Of a DNA stretch of 47,383 nucleotides, positions 1 through 8,184 are shown piece after piece. Each line of letters begins with the position of its first letter. The first letter of the stretch is position 1. Under the pieces are notes generated by a model. It was not told where the DNA came from. It saw only the letters and a program-made list of their open reading frames with translations, and searched no databases. A program made the translations under genes and the position numbers. Source of the stretch: Candidatus Ruminococcus equi (GTDB lineage: Bacteria > Bacillota > Clostridia > Oscillospirales > Acutalibacteraceae); the NCBI GenBank assembly GCA_018065465.1, contig JAGHTC010000011.1:1-47383 (forward strand). The letters are read 5' to 3'.

Positions 1-96
1 ATTCTATATTGAATTTCATCATACATACTATTAGAATAAAAGTGTAAGTTTTAATAATTTACAAACCATTCCACAAAAATTTTAGGGGGAAAATTT

Positions 97-1596
97 ATGA
101 AAAAACTTATTGCACTTATACTCGCACTCATTTTGACAATGACGGTTTTGGTTGCTTGTGACAACGGTACTGCAACAAAATCACAAACCGCACCGAGTTT
201 AACATTCAAAGACGGTGCGTCCTACAAATGGGAAACAACAAACAAAAAGTATAAAAACTTTACGGATTTGGGTAACTATGTTATTGATTTGGACCCGCAC
301 GAAAATTTTGATTTTGACAAGGCTGTAAAATATTCAAACGAAAGATTTGATATAAACAATAAAGTCGGTTGTTCCGCTTTGGGAACCCTTACAGATTCAG
401 GCGATGTAATTATCGGCAGAAACCTTGACTTGACTGTTTCTCAATTTCCCTGTTTCATCTCTCATTTGAAATACTCAAAGTATGAAACAATCAACTTTAC
501 ATACGACGAATTGCTTGCATCTCAACCAAAATATGAAGATTTGCTCAAAGCAGGCGAAGTTGACCCCGACTATTACAACTCACTTCCGCTTCTTGCTACC
601 GACTCTATGAACAGCGAAGGTCTTTACCTTGAATATAATATGAGAGCGTATGAAGACCAGTTCTTCTGCTCGGGAACAAACCCGAAAGCCAAATTGAGAA
701 TTTGCTCAATCTGTCTTCCTTTCCTCGTTGCATCAAACTGTGCAACTGTTGAAGAAGCACTTAAATATATGAACGAAGAATTAGACATCTATACCATGGT
801 CAATAAAATGGGTATTTCAGGTTGGAACTTGTGCTTTATGATTGGTGACGCAACCGGCGAATACGGACTTATTGAAATCGCAAAGAATGAAATCAGATAT
901 TTACCCGAACAACACGGTCAGGGCAACTACTATATTTATCCCGAATTTAACAGTATTTCCCGCGGTCAATCCGGATACGGAAGATTGCAGTACGGTTTAA
1001 CTCATATCAAAGAAGTCCAAAACGACCAGGATATGGCTAACTTAATGGAAAAAATTATGTGGAAAAATGAAATTCTGAATATTGCTAACGCATATCGTGA
1101 TGACCAGGGACATATTCATTTTTGCGAAGATAAAGAACACAAAATCGAATCTCTTGACTGGAGAAGCGACAATGTTAAGTTAATTCCTGTAAATCAATAC
1201 GGAGAATATGTTGATTTGGATGCAGATGATGCAGAAGCCCGTTTGGTTTCCGAATACAAAAAATGCTATGATAAGTACAACGCAGGCGAAGATATGGCTG
1301 TAAATAAAACCGGTCACGATATGTATCAGGAATATCTTGACCGCTCAGACCTCGACTGGGTAACAGCGGACAAAAACTTTGAAGACTTGCAAAAAGGACT
1401 TGTTAAGCATTACGAAGACTCCGGAATAAAAGAAAAACTCTTAAAATATTATGCCGGTGACGAAAAGCCGTTAAGAGACGACTCAAATATCTGGACTACT
1501 GCATTAAGCTTCAGCGTAAACTGTACACAAAAGCGTCTTACCTTAAAATTCTGGGAAGAACCCGATACAGTTATGACATATCAATGGACTAAATAA
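97..1596 (+). CDS. Lipoprotein Ntn-hydrolase of the choloylglycine hydrolase / C45 superfamily
   Basis: This is probably an N-terminal-nucleophile amidase that acts on linear C-N amide bonds outside the cell. Residues 1-20 are a lipoprotein signal and Cys21 sits in the lipobox LVAC, so the protein should be tethered to the outer face of the membrane. The catalytic core starts near Cys92 in the motif VGCSAL. Arg108 and Asp111 lie 16 and 19 residues after this cysteine, the same spacing as Cys2, Arg18 and Asp21 of bile salt hydrolases. A segment reading MNSEGLYLEYNMR resembles the family's conserved Asn region. The 90 residues before the nucleophile imply a propeptide that must be removed for an N-terminal Cys to form. 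The start has a GGGGG ribosome site. The gene stands alone on the plus strand and the substrate cannot be read from sequence; bile salts, penicillins and N-acyl amides are family possibilities. Confidence 0.75.
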   Translation: MKKLIALILALILTMTVLVACDNGTATKSQTAPSLTFKDGASYKWETTNKKYKNFTDLGNYVIDLDPHENFDFDKAVKYSNERFDINNKVGCSALGTLTDSGDVIIGRNLDLTVSQFPCFISHLKYSKYETINFTYDELLASQPKYEDLLKAGEVDPDYYNSLPLLATDSMNSEGLYLEYNMRAYEDQFFCSGTNPKAKLRICSICLPFLVASNCATVEEALKYMNEELDIYTMVNKMGISGWNLCFMIGDATGEYGLIEIAKNEIRYLPEQHGQGNYYIYPEFNSISRGQSGYGRLQYGLTHIKEVQNDQDMANLMEKIMWKNEILNIANAYRDDQGHIHFCEDKEHKIESLDWRSDNVKLIPVNQYGEYVDLDADDAEARLVSEYKKCYDKYNAGEDMAVNKTGHDMYQEYLDRSDLDWVTADKNFEDLQKGLVKHYEDSGIKEKLLKYYAGDEKPLRDDSNIWTTALSFSVNCTQKRLTLKFWEEPDTVMTYQWTK

Positions 1597-1615
1597 TTTA
1601 TAAAAATACTCTTAC

Positions 1616-1644
1616 TTGCAAAAAATTTCCATTTGTTGTATAAT
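1616..1644 (+). promoter_or_regulatory. Sigma-A promoter of fba
   Basis: TTGCAA at 1616-1621 and TATAAT at 1639-1644 are separated by 17 bp. This lies 63 bp before the aldolase start and after the stop of the upstream gene, so fba is probably transcribed on its own. Confidence 0.75.
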
Positions 1645-1707
1645 ATTTCTGTATGAACATAGAATTTACGCATCATACTAATAAAAAACACTTGGAGGGA
1701 AATATCT

Positions 1708-2574
1708 ATGCCACTTGTAAATGCAAAAGAAATGCTCACAAAAGCAAAAGAAGGCCACTATGCAGTAGGTCAGTTCAACATCAACAACCTTGAATGGACA
1801 AAAGCAGTTCTGCTCACCGCAGAAGAACTCAAGTCACCGGTTATTCTCGGCGTATCCGAAGGTGCAGGAAAATATATGTGCGGTTATACAACCATCGTCG
1901 GTATGGTCAAAGGTATGATTGACGAACTCAACATCACCGTTCCGGTTGCTCTTCATCTTGACCACGGCTCATACGAAGGTGCAAAGGCTTGTATCGCTGC
2001 AGGTTTCTCATCAATTATGTTCGACGGCTCACACTATCCGATTGAAGAAAACTTTGCAAAGACAAAAGAACTCGTAGGTATCTGCGAAGAAAAAGGTCTT
2101 TCCATTGAAGCCGAAGTCGGTGCTATCGGCGGCGAAGAAGACGGCGTTGTCGGTATGGGCGAATGTGCTGACCCCGACGAATGCAAAATGATTGCTGATT
2201 TGGGCGTTACAATGCTCGCAGCAGGTATCGGAAACATCCATGGCGTTTACCCCGAAAACTGGGCAGGTCTTTCTTTTGAAACACTCGACGCTATCCAGCA
2301 GAAAACAGGCAAAATGCCTCTTGTTCTCCACGGCGGTACAGGTATTCCCGATGATATGATTAAAAAGGCTATCTCTCTCGGCGTTTCAAAAATCAATGTT
2401 AACACCGAATGCCAGCTTGTTTTTGCACAGGCTACAAGAGAATATATCGAAGCAGGCAAAGACAAACAGGGCAAAGGCTTTGACCCGAGAAAACTTCTCC
2501 TCCCCGGCACAGAAGCAATCAAGGCAAAAGTCAAAGAGAAAATGGAAATTTTCGGCTCAGTCGGAAAAGCATAA
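1708..2574 (+). CDS. fba: Class II fructose-bisphosphate aldolase
   Basis: This zinc aldolase interconverts fructose-1,6-bisphosphate with dihydroxyacetone phosphate and glyceraldehyde-3-phosphate in glycolysis, in the cytoplasm. The 288-residue length fits the Fba/GatY-type class II family. The motif HLDHGS supplies the catalytic Asp85 and zinc ligand His86; GNIHGVYP supplies His178 and LVLHGGTG supplies His208. The DGS segment near residues 105-107 and INVNTE near the end fit the phosphate-binding regions. The start follows a strong GGAGGG ribosome site. It is monocistronic, with its own promoter at 1616-1644 and a terminator at 2672-2701. A tagatose-bisphosphate aldolase role cannot be excluded, because the subfamilies are close, but no galactitol or tagatose genes are nearby. 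Confidence 0.93.
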   Translation: MPLVNAKEMLTKAKEGHYAVGQFNINNLEWTKAVLLTAEELKSPVILGVSEGAGKYMCGYTTIVGMVKGMIDELNITVPVALHLDHGSYEGAKACIAAGFSSIMFDGSHYPIEENFAKTKELVGICEEKGLSIEAEVGAIGGEEDGVVGMGECADPDECKMIADLGVTMLAAGIGNIHGVYPENWAGLSFETLDAIQQKTGKMPLVLHGGTGIPDDMIKKAISLGVSKINVNTECQLVFAQATREYIEAGKDKQGKGFDPRKLLLPGTEAIKAKVKEKMEIFGSVGKA

Positions 2575-2597
2575 ATAAAAATGTATTAACCTATTAA

Positions 2598-2650
2598 CCT
2601 TCCCTTGTCAGGGAAGGTGGCAAGCCGATAGGCTTGACGAAAGGGTAGTA
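2598..2650 (-). repeat. Dispersed two-hairpin repeat, copy 1
   Basis: Read on the minus strand this copy has a first hairpin CAAGCC/GGCTTG and a second hairpin CCTTCCC-TGACAA-GGGAAGG. The same layout is found at 32747-32798 and 41319-41376. The loop TGACAA is identical in all three copies while the stems differ but stay paired. It sits in the convergent gap between fba and spoVAD. Confidence 0.75.
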
Positions 2651-2671
2651 AATTCTTATTTACAAACACTA

Positions 2672-2701
2672 ACAGGCAATCATTAAAGCGGTTGCCTGTT
2701 T
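2672..2701 (+). terminator. Rho-independent terminator of fba
   Basis: A perfect 9-bp stem (AACAGGCAA with TTGCCTGTT) with a 12-base loop is followed by a T-run. It lies just before the spoVAD stop codon. Confidence 0.75.
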
Positions 2702-2709
2702 TTCTTTGC

Positions 2710-3726
2710 TTATTTACACCTGAAATTTATCAAATGGGCGATAGAATGGATGCTCTCGCCTTGGGATACGGAGGTCGGGCTGAGCAGTGCACCCGTTGCC
2801 ATAAAGAGAACATTTTTGTACCTTTTTGACATCATAGACGGCAATATGTGCGAGCAAAGCACACTTGCACAGCAGCCTGCCCCCGAGCCACCGCAACAAA
2901 CGGTTTTGTCATCACCGTACATCAAAACTCCGCAATCCTTGTGATTTGTCAAAGTATATCCGATATCTTTTTTTATCAGTTCGCGGAAAAGTTCACTACC
3001 CAAAACCCCGAGGTCGCCCGTGAAAATCGCGTCATAATCATCGGGAGATGTGTTCGTATCTCTCAAGAAGTTTTCAAGAGTGTCGCAGGCGGCAGGAGCC
3101 ATCGCCGCGCCCATATTGTTCTGGTCGGTAACGCCAAGGTCGTTTATCACCCCGACAGTTGCGCAGGGGATGAATATATCATCATCGTTTGTATTTCCCT
3201 TTCCTTTGAGAATACAGCACCCTGCGCCCGTTACCGTCCACTGTGATGTAGGAGTGCGAAGGCTTCCGTATTCAAGTGGAAAGCGGTATTGCCTTTCGGC
3301 AGAGCAAAAATGTGACGATGCAGCAGAAAGTGCATACGAAGTTGCTCCGCTTTCGACCGACACAGAAGAAAGCAAAAGCGAAAGTGCCATAGTAGAGCAA
3401 GCCGAATATACGCCGATATACGGCATTTTGTAATCACGCAAACCGAGTGACGATGCCGTGCATTGGTTAAGCAAATCCCCGGCAAAAGCAAGTCCGATAT
3501 CCTCTGCTTTGATTTTTGCTTTACCTATAGCCATAGATACAGCCTCTCTTATAAAAACGCTTTCTGCTTTTTCAAAACTTTCCGTTCCGGCGTAGGAATC
3601 GTAGATAACCTTGTCAAATTCGCCTTTTAAGGGTCCTTCGGACTCCTTTTTCCCTACTGCCGAGCCGTAGCCCGCTACGCACGGAGTATTTTCGAAAAAC
3701 ATTGTGTTCCCCTGTCTTTTTACCAC
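2710..3726 (-). CDS. spoVAD: Stage V sporulation protein AD (SpoVAD)
   Basis: SpoVAD is a thiolase-fold protein needed to move dipicolinic acid into the forespore; it binds DPA and works with the SpoVA membrane channel. The protein shows the family opening VAGYGSAVGKKESEGPL, the YSACSTMA segment around the thiolase-type cysteine, and the conserved FTGDLGVLG and LTNHKDCGVLMYG regions. I place the start at a GTG at 3724-3726. It has AAGAGG eight bases upstream, gives 338 residues, and puts the first Phe-Glu at residues 11-12 as in Bacillus SpoVAD. A longer reading from ATG at 3760-3762 is unlikely because that ATG lies inside the terminator stem of the upstream gene. The usual partners spoVAC and spoVAE are not adjacent. 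No convincing sigma-G promoter was found. Confidence 0.9.
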   Translation of the reverse strand: MVKRQGNTMFFENTPCVAGYGSAVGKKESEGPLKGEFDKVIYDSYAGTESFEKAESVFIREAVSMAIGKAKIKAEDIGLAFAGDLLNQCTASSLGLRDYKMPYIGVYSACSTMALSLLLSSVSVESGATSYALSAASSHFCSAERQYRFPLEYGSLRTPTSQWTVTGAGCCILKGKGNTNDDDIFIPCATVGVINDLGVTDQNNMGAAMAPAACDTLENFLRDTNTSPDDYDAIFTGDLGVLGSELFRELIKKDIGYTLTNHKDCGVLMYGDDKTVCCGGSGAGCCASVLCSHILPSMMSKRYKNVLFMATGALLSPTSVSQGESIHSIAHLINFRCK

Positions 3727-3750
3727 AAAATCAACCTCTTTACAAAAAAT

Positions 3751-3783
3751 AACACCTGCCATAGTTTTCCCTTGGCAGGTGTT
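3751..3783 (-). terminator. Rho-independent terminator of the VanW-family gene
   Basis: A perfect 11-bp stem (3751-3761 with 3773-3783) with an 11-base loop is followed on the minus strand by ATTTTTTG. It closes the VanW gene transcript 19 bases after its stop and lies 25 bases before the spoVAD GTG start. Confidence 0.85.
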
Positions 3784-3801
3784 TTTATTCTGTATCAGTT
3801 G

Positions 3802-5466
3802 TTAATCTTGTGCCTGTGCGTCAGGTTGAGGCGCAGGTGCTTCGGTCGGAGCGGGTTGCGGTGCTTCGGTCGGCGCGGGCTGTGGTGCTTCGGTCGGAGT
3901 AGGCTGTGGCTTACTCGATGAAGAAGGCTCATCAGAACTCTCCGATGAACTGCTGTCGTCATCGTCATCATCGTCGTCGGAACCACCACCGGAGTTTCCT
4001 CCAGGCGCAGATGTATAGTAAGTGGAATTAGGTAATTCCTCGGTCTTAATCTCTTTATCTCCTTTGTAATATGTTCGTGATGTCTGTGCCTTAAATCCGT
4101 TAGAAAAATACGATGTTATTGAAGAAGAAATAGTAATTTTGTCAAATTCGGGATTTTCTAAACCGTAGATATCACAATGCAGGGTAACTCCGTCCATATA
4201 ACAATTCATCATCAGTTGATAATCAAAAACATTTTTTAATTTCAAGTCAATGTTACCATAGTCAACGGTAGCATCAAGGCCTGCATCAACATAAGCTGAT
4301 TTGTAGTAGTGACATCTTCTTTCGACAACTTCCATACCGCAGCGGATAGCAGCATTATAAATAGTTGTACTTGACTGGCAAATACCACCGCCGACACCGA
4401 CTTCGTGCTTGCCGTTGTTGATAACTCCGGCAGGTTTATAGCCGTTTGACTCTTTATTCGAGTCGCCTGTACAGTCATTAAACGACCAAACATCATCGGG
4501 GTTGATAATAGACTTGTTGCAGGCGTCAAGAGAAACCTTCATATTGTTATTGCCGTTTGAATCATTTGTCGATGTTGTCGTGAAACTTGAAAGTTTCTTG
4601 ATATTCTCGGTAAGATATTTCTTAGAATATTTCGGCTCAACAATACTGGAAGATGCATTGATTTTTCCCGAAAGGGTACCTGCTTTTGTGAAATCCTGCA
4701 ACGCTTTTGTCAAGTCGTCTTTCTTGACCTCTACGCCGTTTGCACCTTCTTCAATGGTGAAACTTTCTTTTGAAAAATCACAGTCGGTTACCGTTGCATT
4801 CTTTGCTTTTGTGTCAATCTCTTTTGCAACTTTTTCCGATGCGGTAGAGCAAGATTGCGGGTCAAGTGTCAAAACAATGGTGTATTCTTTTTCGCCTGTT
4901 TTGAGTCCTTTTTCCTTGGAATATTCCAGCGCCTCGTCAAGAATAGAATCGGTATTGAATGTATATTTAAAATCTTGTTTTGTAAGTTTTACAGACTTTT
5001 TGTCAGCGATAACATCAATGTTTATCGAGTCGGCAAGTTTCTGCTCTTCTTTTTCAAGAAGTTTTTTTGCATCGGCTTTGTTCATACCTGCAAGCGATAC
5101 TCCGTTGACATAGACATTATTCGCAAATGTATTGCTGCCCGAAAAGATATAGAAACAAACTCCGCCGAGGATTAGGAGCAACAAAACTCCGCCGATAATA
5201 AGCAGTGTGATTTTCTTTTTCTTTTTGTTGCCTGTTTTTTGTTTCTTTTCTTTATTCTTTTTACCTGTTTTTGAAAATTCTTCAATATCGGTGAATTCTT
5301 CTTCATCGTTGATGATAACATAATTATCGCCGATATTCTCAGACTCATTTGAACTTGTATCGGGATTTGCTTTTGTGTCTGTGTTATCTTCTTCTCTGTT
5401 TTTTCTTGCTTCTTCCAGAATTGAGTTCAGTTCCATGGTGTCTGAATGTAAATTATTATTTTCCAA
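3802..5466 (-). CDS. Membrane-anchored VanW-family protein with peptidoglycan-binding-like domain
   Basis: This is probably a cell-envelope protein; the VanW domain is widespread in Clostridia but has no proven activity. The order is an acidic cytoplasmic N-terminus of about 75 residues, a lysine-rich stretch, one membrane segment near residues 87-110, a YoaR/peptidoglycan-binding-4-like region (YVNGVSLAGMNKADAKKLL), the VanW domain with VWSFNDCTG and GVGGGICQSSTTIYNAA, then a Ser/Asp-rich and Pro-rich tail. The tail has a run of seven Asp and repeats of PQPAPTEA. The start is TTG at 5464-5466 with GGGGGTG just upstream; the first internal ATG is ten codons later and has no comparable site. 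It is transcribed divergently from the glycosyltransferase at 5646 and closed by the terminator at 3751-3783. Confidence 0.85.
   Translation of the reverse strand: MENNNLHSDTMELNSILEEARKNREEDNTDTKANPDTSSNESENIGDNYVIINDEEEFTDIEEFSKTGKKNKEKKQKTGNKKKKKITLLIIGGVLLLLILGGVCFYIFSGSNTFANNVYVNGVSLAGMNKADAKKLLEKEEQKLADSINIDVIADKKSVKLTKQDFKYTFNTDSILDEALEYSKEKGLKTGEKEYTIVLTLDPQSCSTASEKVAKEIDTKAKNATVTDCDFSKESFTIEEGANGVEVKKDDLTKALQDFTKAGTLSGKINASSSIVEPKYSKKYLTENIKKLSSFTTTSTNDSNGNNNMKVSLDACNKSIINPDDVWSFNDCTGDSNKESNGYKPAGVINNGKHEVGVGGGICQSSTTIYNAAIRCGMEVVERRCHYYKSAYVDAGLDATVDYGNIDLKLKNVFDYQLMMNCYMDGVTLHCDIYGLENPEFDKITISSSITSYFSNGFKAQTSRTYYKGDKEIKTEELPNSTYYTSAPGGNSGGGSDDDDDDDDSSSSESSDEPSSSSKPQPTPTEAPQPAPTEAPQPAPTEAPAPQPDAQAQD
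3836..3907. repeat. 24-bp tandem repeat inside the VanW gene tail
   Basis: Three near-identical 24-bp units start at 3836, 3860 and 3884, each with GGTGCTTCGGTCGG at its head. They encode the PQPAPTEA repeats of the VanW-family protein, a flexible linker-like tail whose copy number may vary between strains. Confidence 0.85.
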
Positions 5467-5595
5467 GTTATCACCCCCGATATTTTTCTGACTATATCAT
5501 AACTTAACATTTTTAATTTAATAATCTATATTAGAAATTTAGAAAAAATAGTTTTTGGAAATTTTGCAAATTATCGTTTTGCATAATAAACGCTA

Positions 5596-5624
5596 TTGAA
5601 CAATAGAGATTTTTGTAATATAAT
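5596..5624 (+). promoter_or_regulatory. Sigma-A promoter of the glycosyltransferase-serpin pair
   Basis: TTGAAC at 5596-5601 and TATAAT at 5619-5624 have a 17-bp spacer. The predicted transcript start is only about 15 bases before the start codon of the glycosyltransferase. Confidence 0.8.
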
Positions 5625-5645
5625 TGAGATGAAAGGGTGATGACA

Positions 5646-6917
5646 ATGAAAGTTCTTATTATGTCCGCAAGCACAGGCGGAGGCCACAAAAGGGCTTCTG
5701 CCGCATTAAAGAAATATATACTCGAACAATCGGATAAAAATGAAGTCGTTATTATCGACGCTATCGAAGAATGTTCAAAATTTCTGAATTTCACAATAAC
5801 GAAGGGCTATCACGCCCTCGCAACAAAAATCCCCGAGCTTTACGGCACTTTTTACGAAACTTCCGACAAAGATACTGCTCTCGGAGATTTGCTAAACGGA
5901 GTTAACTCGCAGTACGGCACAAAACTTCTGCCTATTATCGAAAAAATCAACCCCGATATCATCGTATCGTGCCACGCTTTTGCCACAAAAATGTGTTCGG
6001 TACTCAAATGTGACTATGGTATGAAAATACCCGTTGTCGGTATTGTTACCGATTTTATGCCCCACCGTTCATATATCGGCGAAAAGATTGACGCCTATAT
6101 CACACCGAGCGACGAAACAACGCAAGTACTTTCTGACAAATACGGCATTGATAAAGACACGATATATACCTTCGGTATTCCGATTTTTGAACAATTCTAT
6201 CAGGTTGACGAAGAGGCAAAAGAAAAACTGCTTACCGATATGGGACTTGACCCCAAAAAGAAAACTGTTCTGGTTATGGCGGGCAGTTTCGGTGTTTCCG
6301 ATATTCTGAAGATTTACGAAAATCTGGTTGAAATTGACATTGACTACCAGATTATCGTAATCACGGGCAGAAACCAAAAACTCTACGATGTCTTCGAAAG
6401 ACTGATACAAAGAGATAACGAAGACCCCACCTTGCAAAATGCTCCCGACTTTATTTACCAAATGAGCGAAGATAACATCATCAAGCAGTTTTATCAACAA
6501 AACGAAACATTTAAACAGACTATTGACAGCACATTCAAACATCCGAGTTCTCATTCAAAGCCGACAAAGTTACTGTACTTTATCGAAAATGTTGACGACT
6601 ATATGCGTGCAAGTGACTTTATCATCACAAAGCCCGGCGGACTTACCACAAGCGAAAGTCTTGCCTGCTGTCTGCCTATGGTAATTTATCAGGCGTTCCC
6701 CGGTCAGGAAGCCCAAAACGCCGAATTCCTCACAAAAAACAATATGGCTATTATGCTCAAAGAGGACAAAGAGGGACAAGAGCAAATAAAAGAACTTCTG
6801 ACAAATGACGACGCTTTACAGAAAATGAAAAACGCCTGCAAAACTTTTGCAAAACCGAAATCCTGCGAAAAACTTTACTTCTTGCTTGAAGAAATCACAT
6901 CAAAAAAGGGTGAGTAG
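5646..6917 (+). CDS. Glycolipid glycosyltransferase of the MGDG synthase / UgtP type (GT28)
   Basis: The family transfers a sugar from a nucleotide sugar to diacylglycerol on the inner face of the membrane, giving glycolipids that can anchor lipoteichoic acid. The N-terminus MKVLIMSASTGGGHKRAS carries the GGGH motif typical of MGDG synthase-like proteins. VVGIVTDFMPHRSY matches the family's Thr-Asp-His-type segment, and KPGGLTTSESLACCLPMV is the C-terminal nucleotide-sugar binding loop of GT28 enzymes. I chose ATG at 5646, which has AAAGGG eight bases upstream, over the GTG at 5637 and ATG at 5640; this gives 423 residues. An insert of about 40 residues around 260-305 is unusual. The serpin gene follows after a single base, so the two are probably cotranscribed. 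Lipid acceptor and sugar donor are not defined by sequence. Confidence 0.85.
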   Translation: MKVLIMSASTGGGHKRASAALKKYILEQSDKNEVVIIDAIEECSKFLNFTITKGYHALATKIPELYGTFYETSDKDTALGDLLNGVNSQYGTKLLPIIEKINPDIIVSCHAFATKMCSVLKCDYGMKIPVVGIVTDFMPHRSYIGEKIDAYITPSDETTQVLSDKYGIDKDTIYTFGIPIFEQFYQVDEEAKEKLLTDMGLDPKKKTVLVMAGSFGVSDILKIYENLVEIDIDYQIIVITGRNQKLYDVFERLIQRDNEDPTLQNAPDFIYQMSEDNIIKQFYQQNETFKQTIDSTFKHPSSHSKPTKLLYFIENVDDYMRASDFIITKPGGLTTSESLACCLPMVIYQAFPGQEAQNAEFLTKNNMAIMLKEDKEGQEQIKELLTNDDALQKMKNACKTFAKPKSCEKLYFLLEEITSKKGE

Positions 6918-6918
6918 A

Positions 6919-8184
6919 ATGAAAAAACCAGTAATATGTATTTTCCTTTGCGCAGTGCTTGTCTTTTCCCTTACTGCGTGCGCAGGAAACTCCGTTAACC
7001 TTTCAAGTAATGTAAAATATTCAACAGCCCACGAAAAATATAACTTTCTGTCAGAAGATACCAAATCTCCCGAGGGCTACGAAGACTATATAAACAGTGC
7101 AAATAATTTTAGCGTAGAACTTTTCAAAAGTGCGTACAAAGACGGCAAAAAATCTACCGTGATTTCGCCTGTATCAATTATCCTTGCACTTTCGATGTGT
7201 GCAAACGGAGCAAAAGACGACACACAAAAAGAATTTACCGACACCATCTTTCAAGGAATGAAGATGGACTATGTCAACAAATGTTCATCCTATCTTTTGC
7301 AAAGACTGCAATTTTTCAAAAATGATGACTGCAAACTGAATATTGCAAATTCTATCTGGTTTAACAAAGAACTGAATATTGAGTCCTCCTTCCTTACGAA
7401 AAACAAGGATTTTTACGAAGCGGGCATATTCAAAACAGACCTGCAAGATGAAAAAGCCTTGTCCGATATCAACAACTTTGTTAAAGATAACACAGACGGG
7501 ATGATTGAAAAAATCTTGGATGAAATGAATCCCGACGCGCAAATGATTTTGCTCAACGCTATCGCTATGGAAGACGAATGGGCTACACAATATGAAAAAG
7601 ATTGTGTTTCAAACGGCACATTTTTCGGGGCAAACGGTGATACCAATGCCGAGTTTATGTACAGCAAAGAAACATATATCAAAGGAAAAGAAGCCCAAGG
7701 ATTTGTAAAGAACTACAAAAATCTTCCGCTTAAATTCGTTGCGATTTTGCCAAATGAAGATATAAATATTTCGGATTATATCGATAAACTCACAAGCGAA
7801 GATTTTTCAAATCTGATGTCGAGTCAAAGCGGTATCTCAAAATGCGATGCCTTCTTGCCGAAATTTAACTTTGATTTTGACACAAACTTAAAAGAGAATT
7901 TGAAGTCACTCGGAATTGAAAAGGCTTTTTCCGACTCTGCCGATTTCTCAAAAATTACAACCGATACACAACTATTCATTAACAGCGTTATTCACAAGGC
8001 ACACATAGAAACAGATGAAAACGGTACAAAGGCGGCAGCCGCCACAGCAGTTACGATGGTAGACACTACGGCTGCATTGGAAGAAGAAACGCCTACAGTA
8101 AAACTTGACCGTCCGTTTGTCTTCGCCCTTGTTGACAACGAAAGCAATCTTCCCGTATTCTTAGGCTGTGTTACCGATATCTAA
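6919..8184 (+). CDS. Lipoprotein serpin (serine protease inhibitor)
   Basis: Serpins trap target proteases through a cleaved reactive loop. Residues 1-20 form a signal peptide and Cys21 lies in the lipobox LTAC, so the inhibitor is likely displayed on the cell surface. The serpin start FSVELFKSAYKDG and the VISPVSIILALSMCANGA segment are clear. The hinge reads ENGTKAAAATA, with small residues where inhibitory serpins need them, followed by VTMVDTTAALEEETP and the closing DRPFVFAL and FLGCV strands. Counting from the hinge puts P1 near the Asp-Thr-Thr-Ala stretch, only approximately. The start is ATG 6919 with AAGGGTGAG upstream; an in-frame extension into the preceding gene is rejected. Its TAA overlaps the TAG of spoIIE on the other strand. 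Gut Clostridia such as Eubacterium siraeum carry serpins that inhibit neutrophil proteases; the target here is unknown. Confidence 0.92.
   Translation: MKKPVICIFLCAVLVFSLTACAGNSVNLSSNVKYSTAHEKYNFLSEDTKSPEGYEDYINSANNFSVELFKSAYKDGKKSTVISPVSIILALSMCANGAKDDTQKEFTDTIFQGMKMDYVNKCSSYLLQRLQFFKNDDCKLNIANSIWFNKELNIESSFLTKNKDFYEAGIFKTDLQDEKALSDINNFVKDNTDGMIEKILDEMNPDAQMILLNAIAMEDEWATQYEKDCVSNGTFFGANGDTNAEFMYSKETYIKGKEAQGFVKNYKNLPLKFVAILPNEDINISDYIDKLTSEDFSNLMSSQSGISKCDAFLPKFNFDFDTNLKENLKSLGIEKAFSDSADFSKITTDTQLFINSVIHKAHIETDENGTKAAAATAVTMVDTTAALEEETPTVKLDRPFVFALVDNESNLPVFLGCVTDI

Noticed and set aside
4502-5113. 203-residue plus-strand frame opposite the VanW gene
   Set aside because: The minus-strand VanW frame has clear domains and start signals; the plus frame has none.
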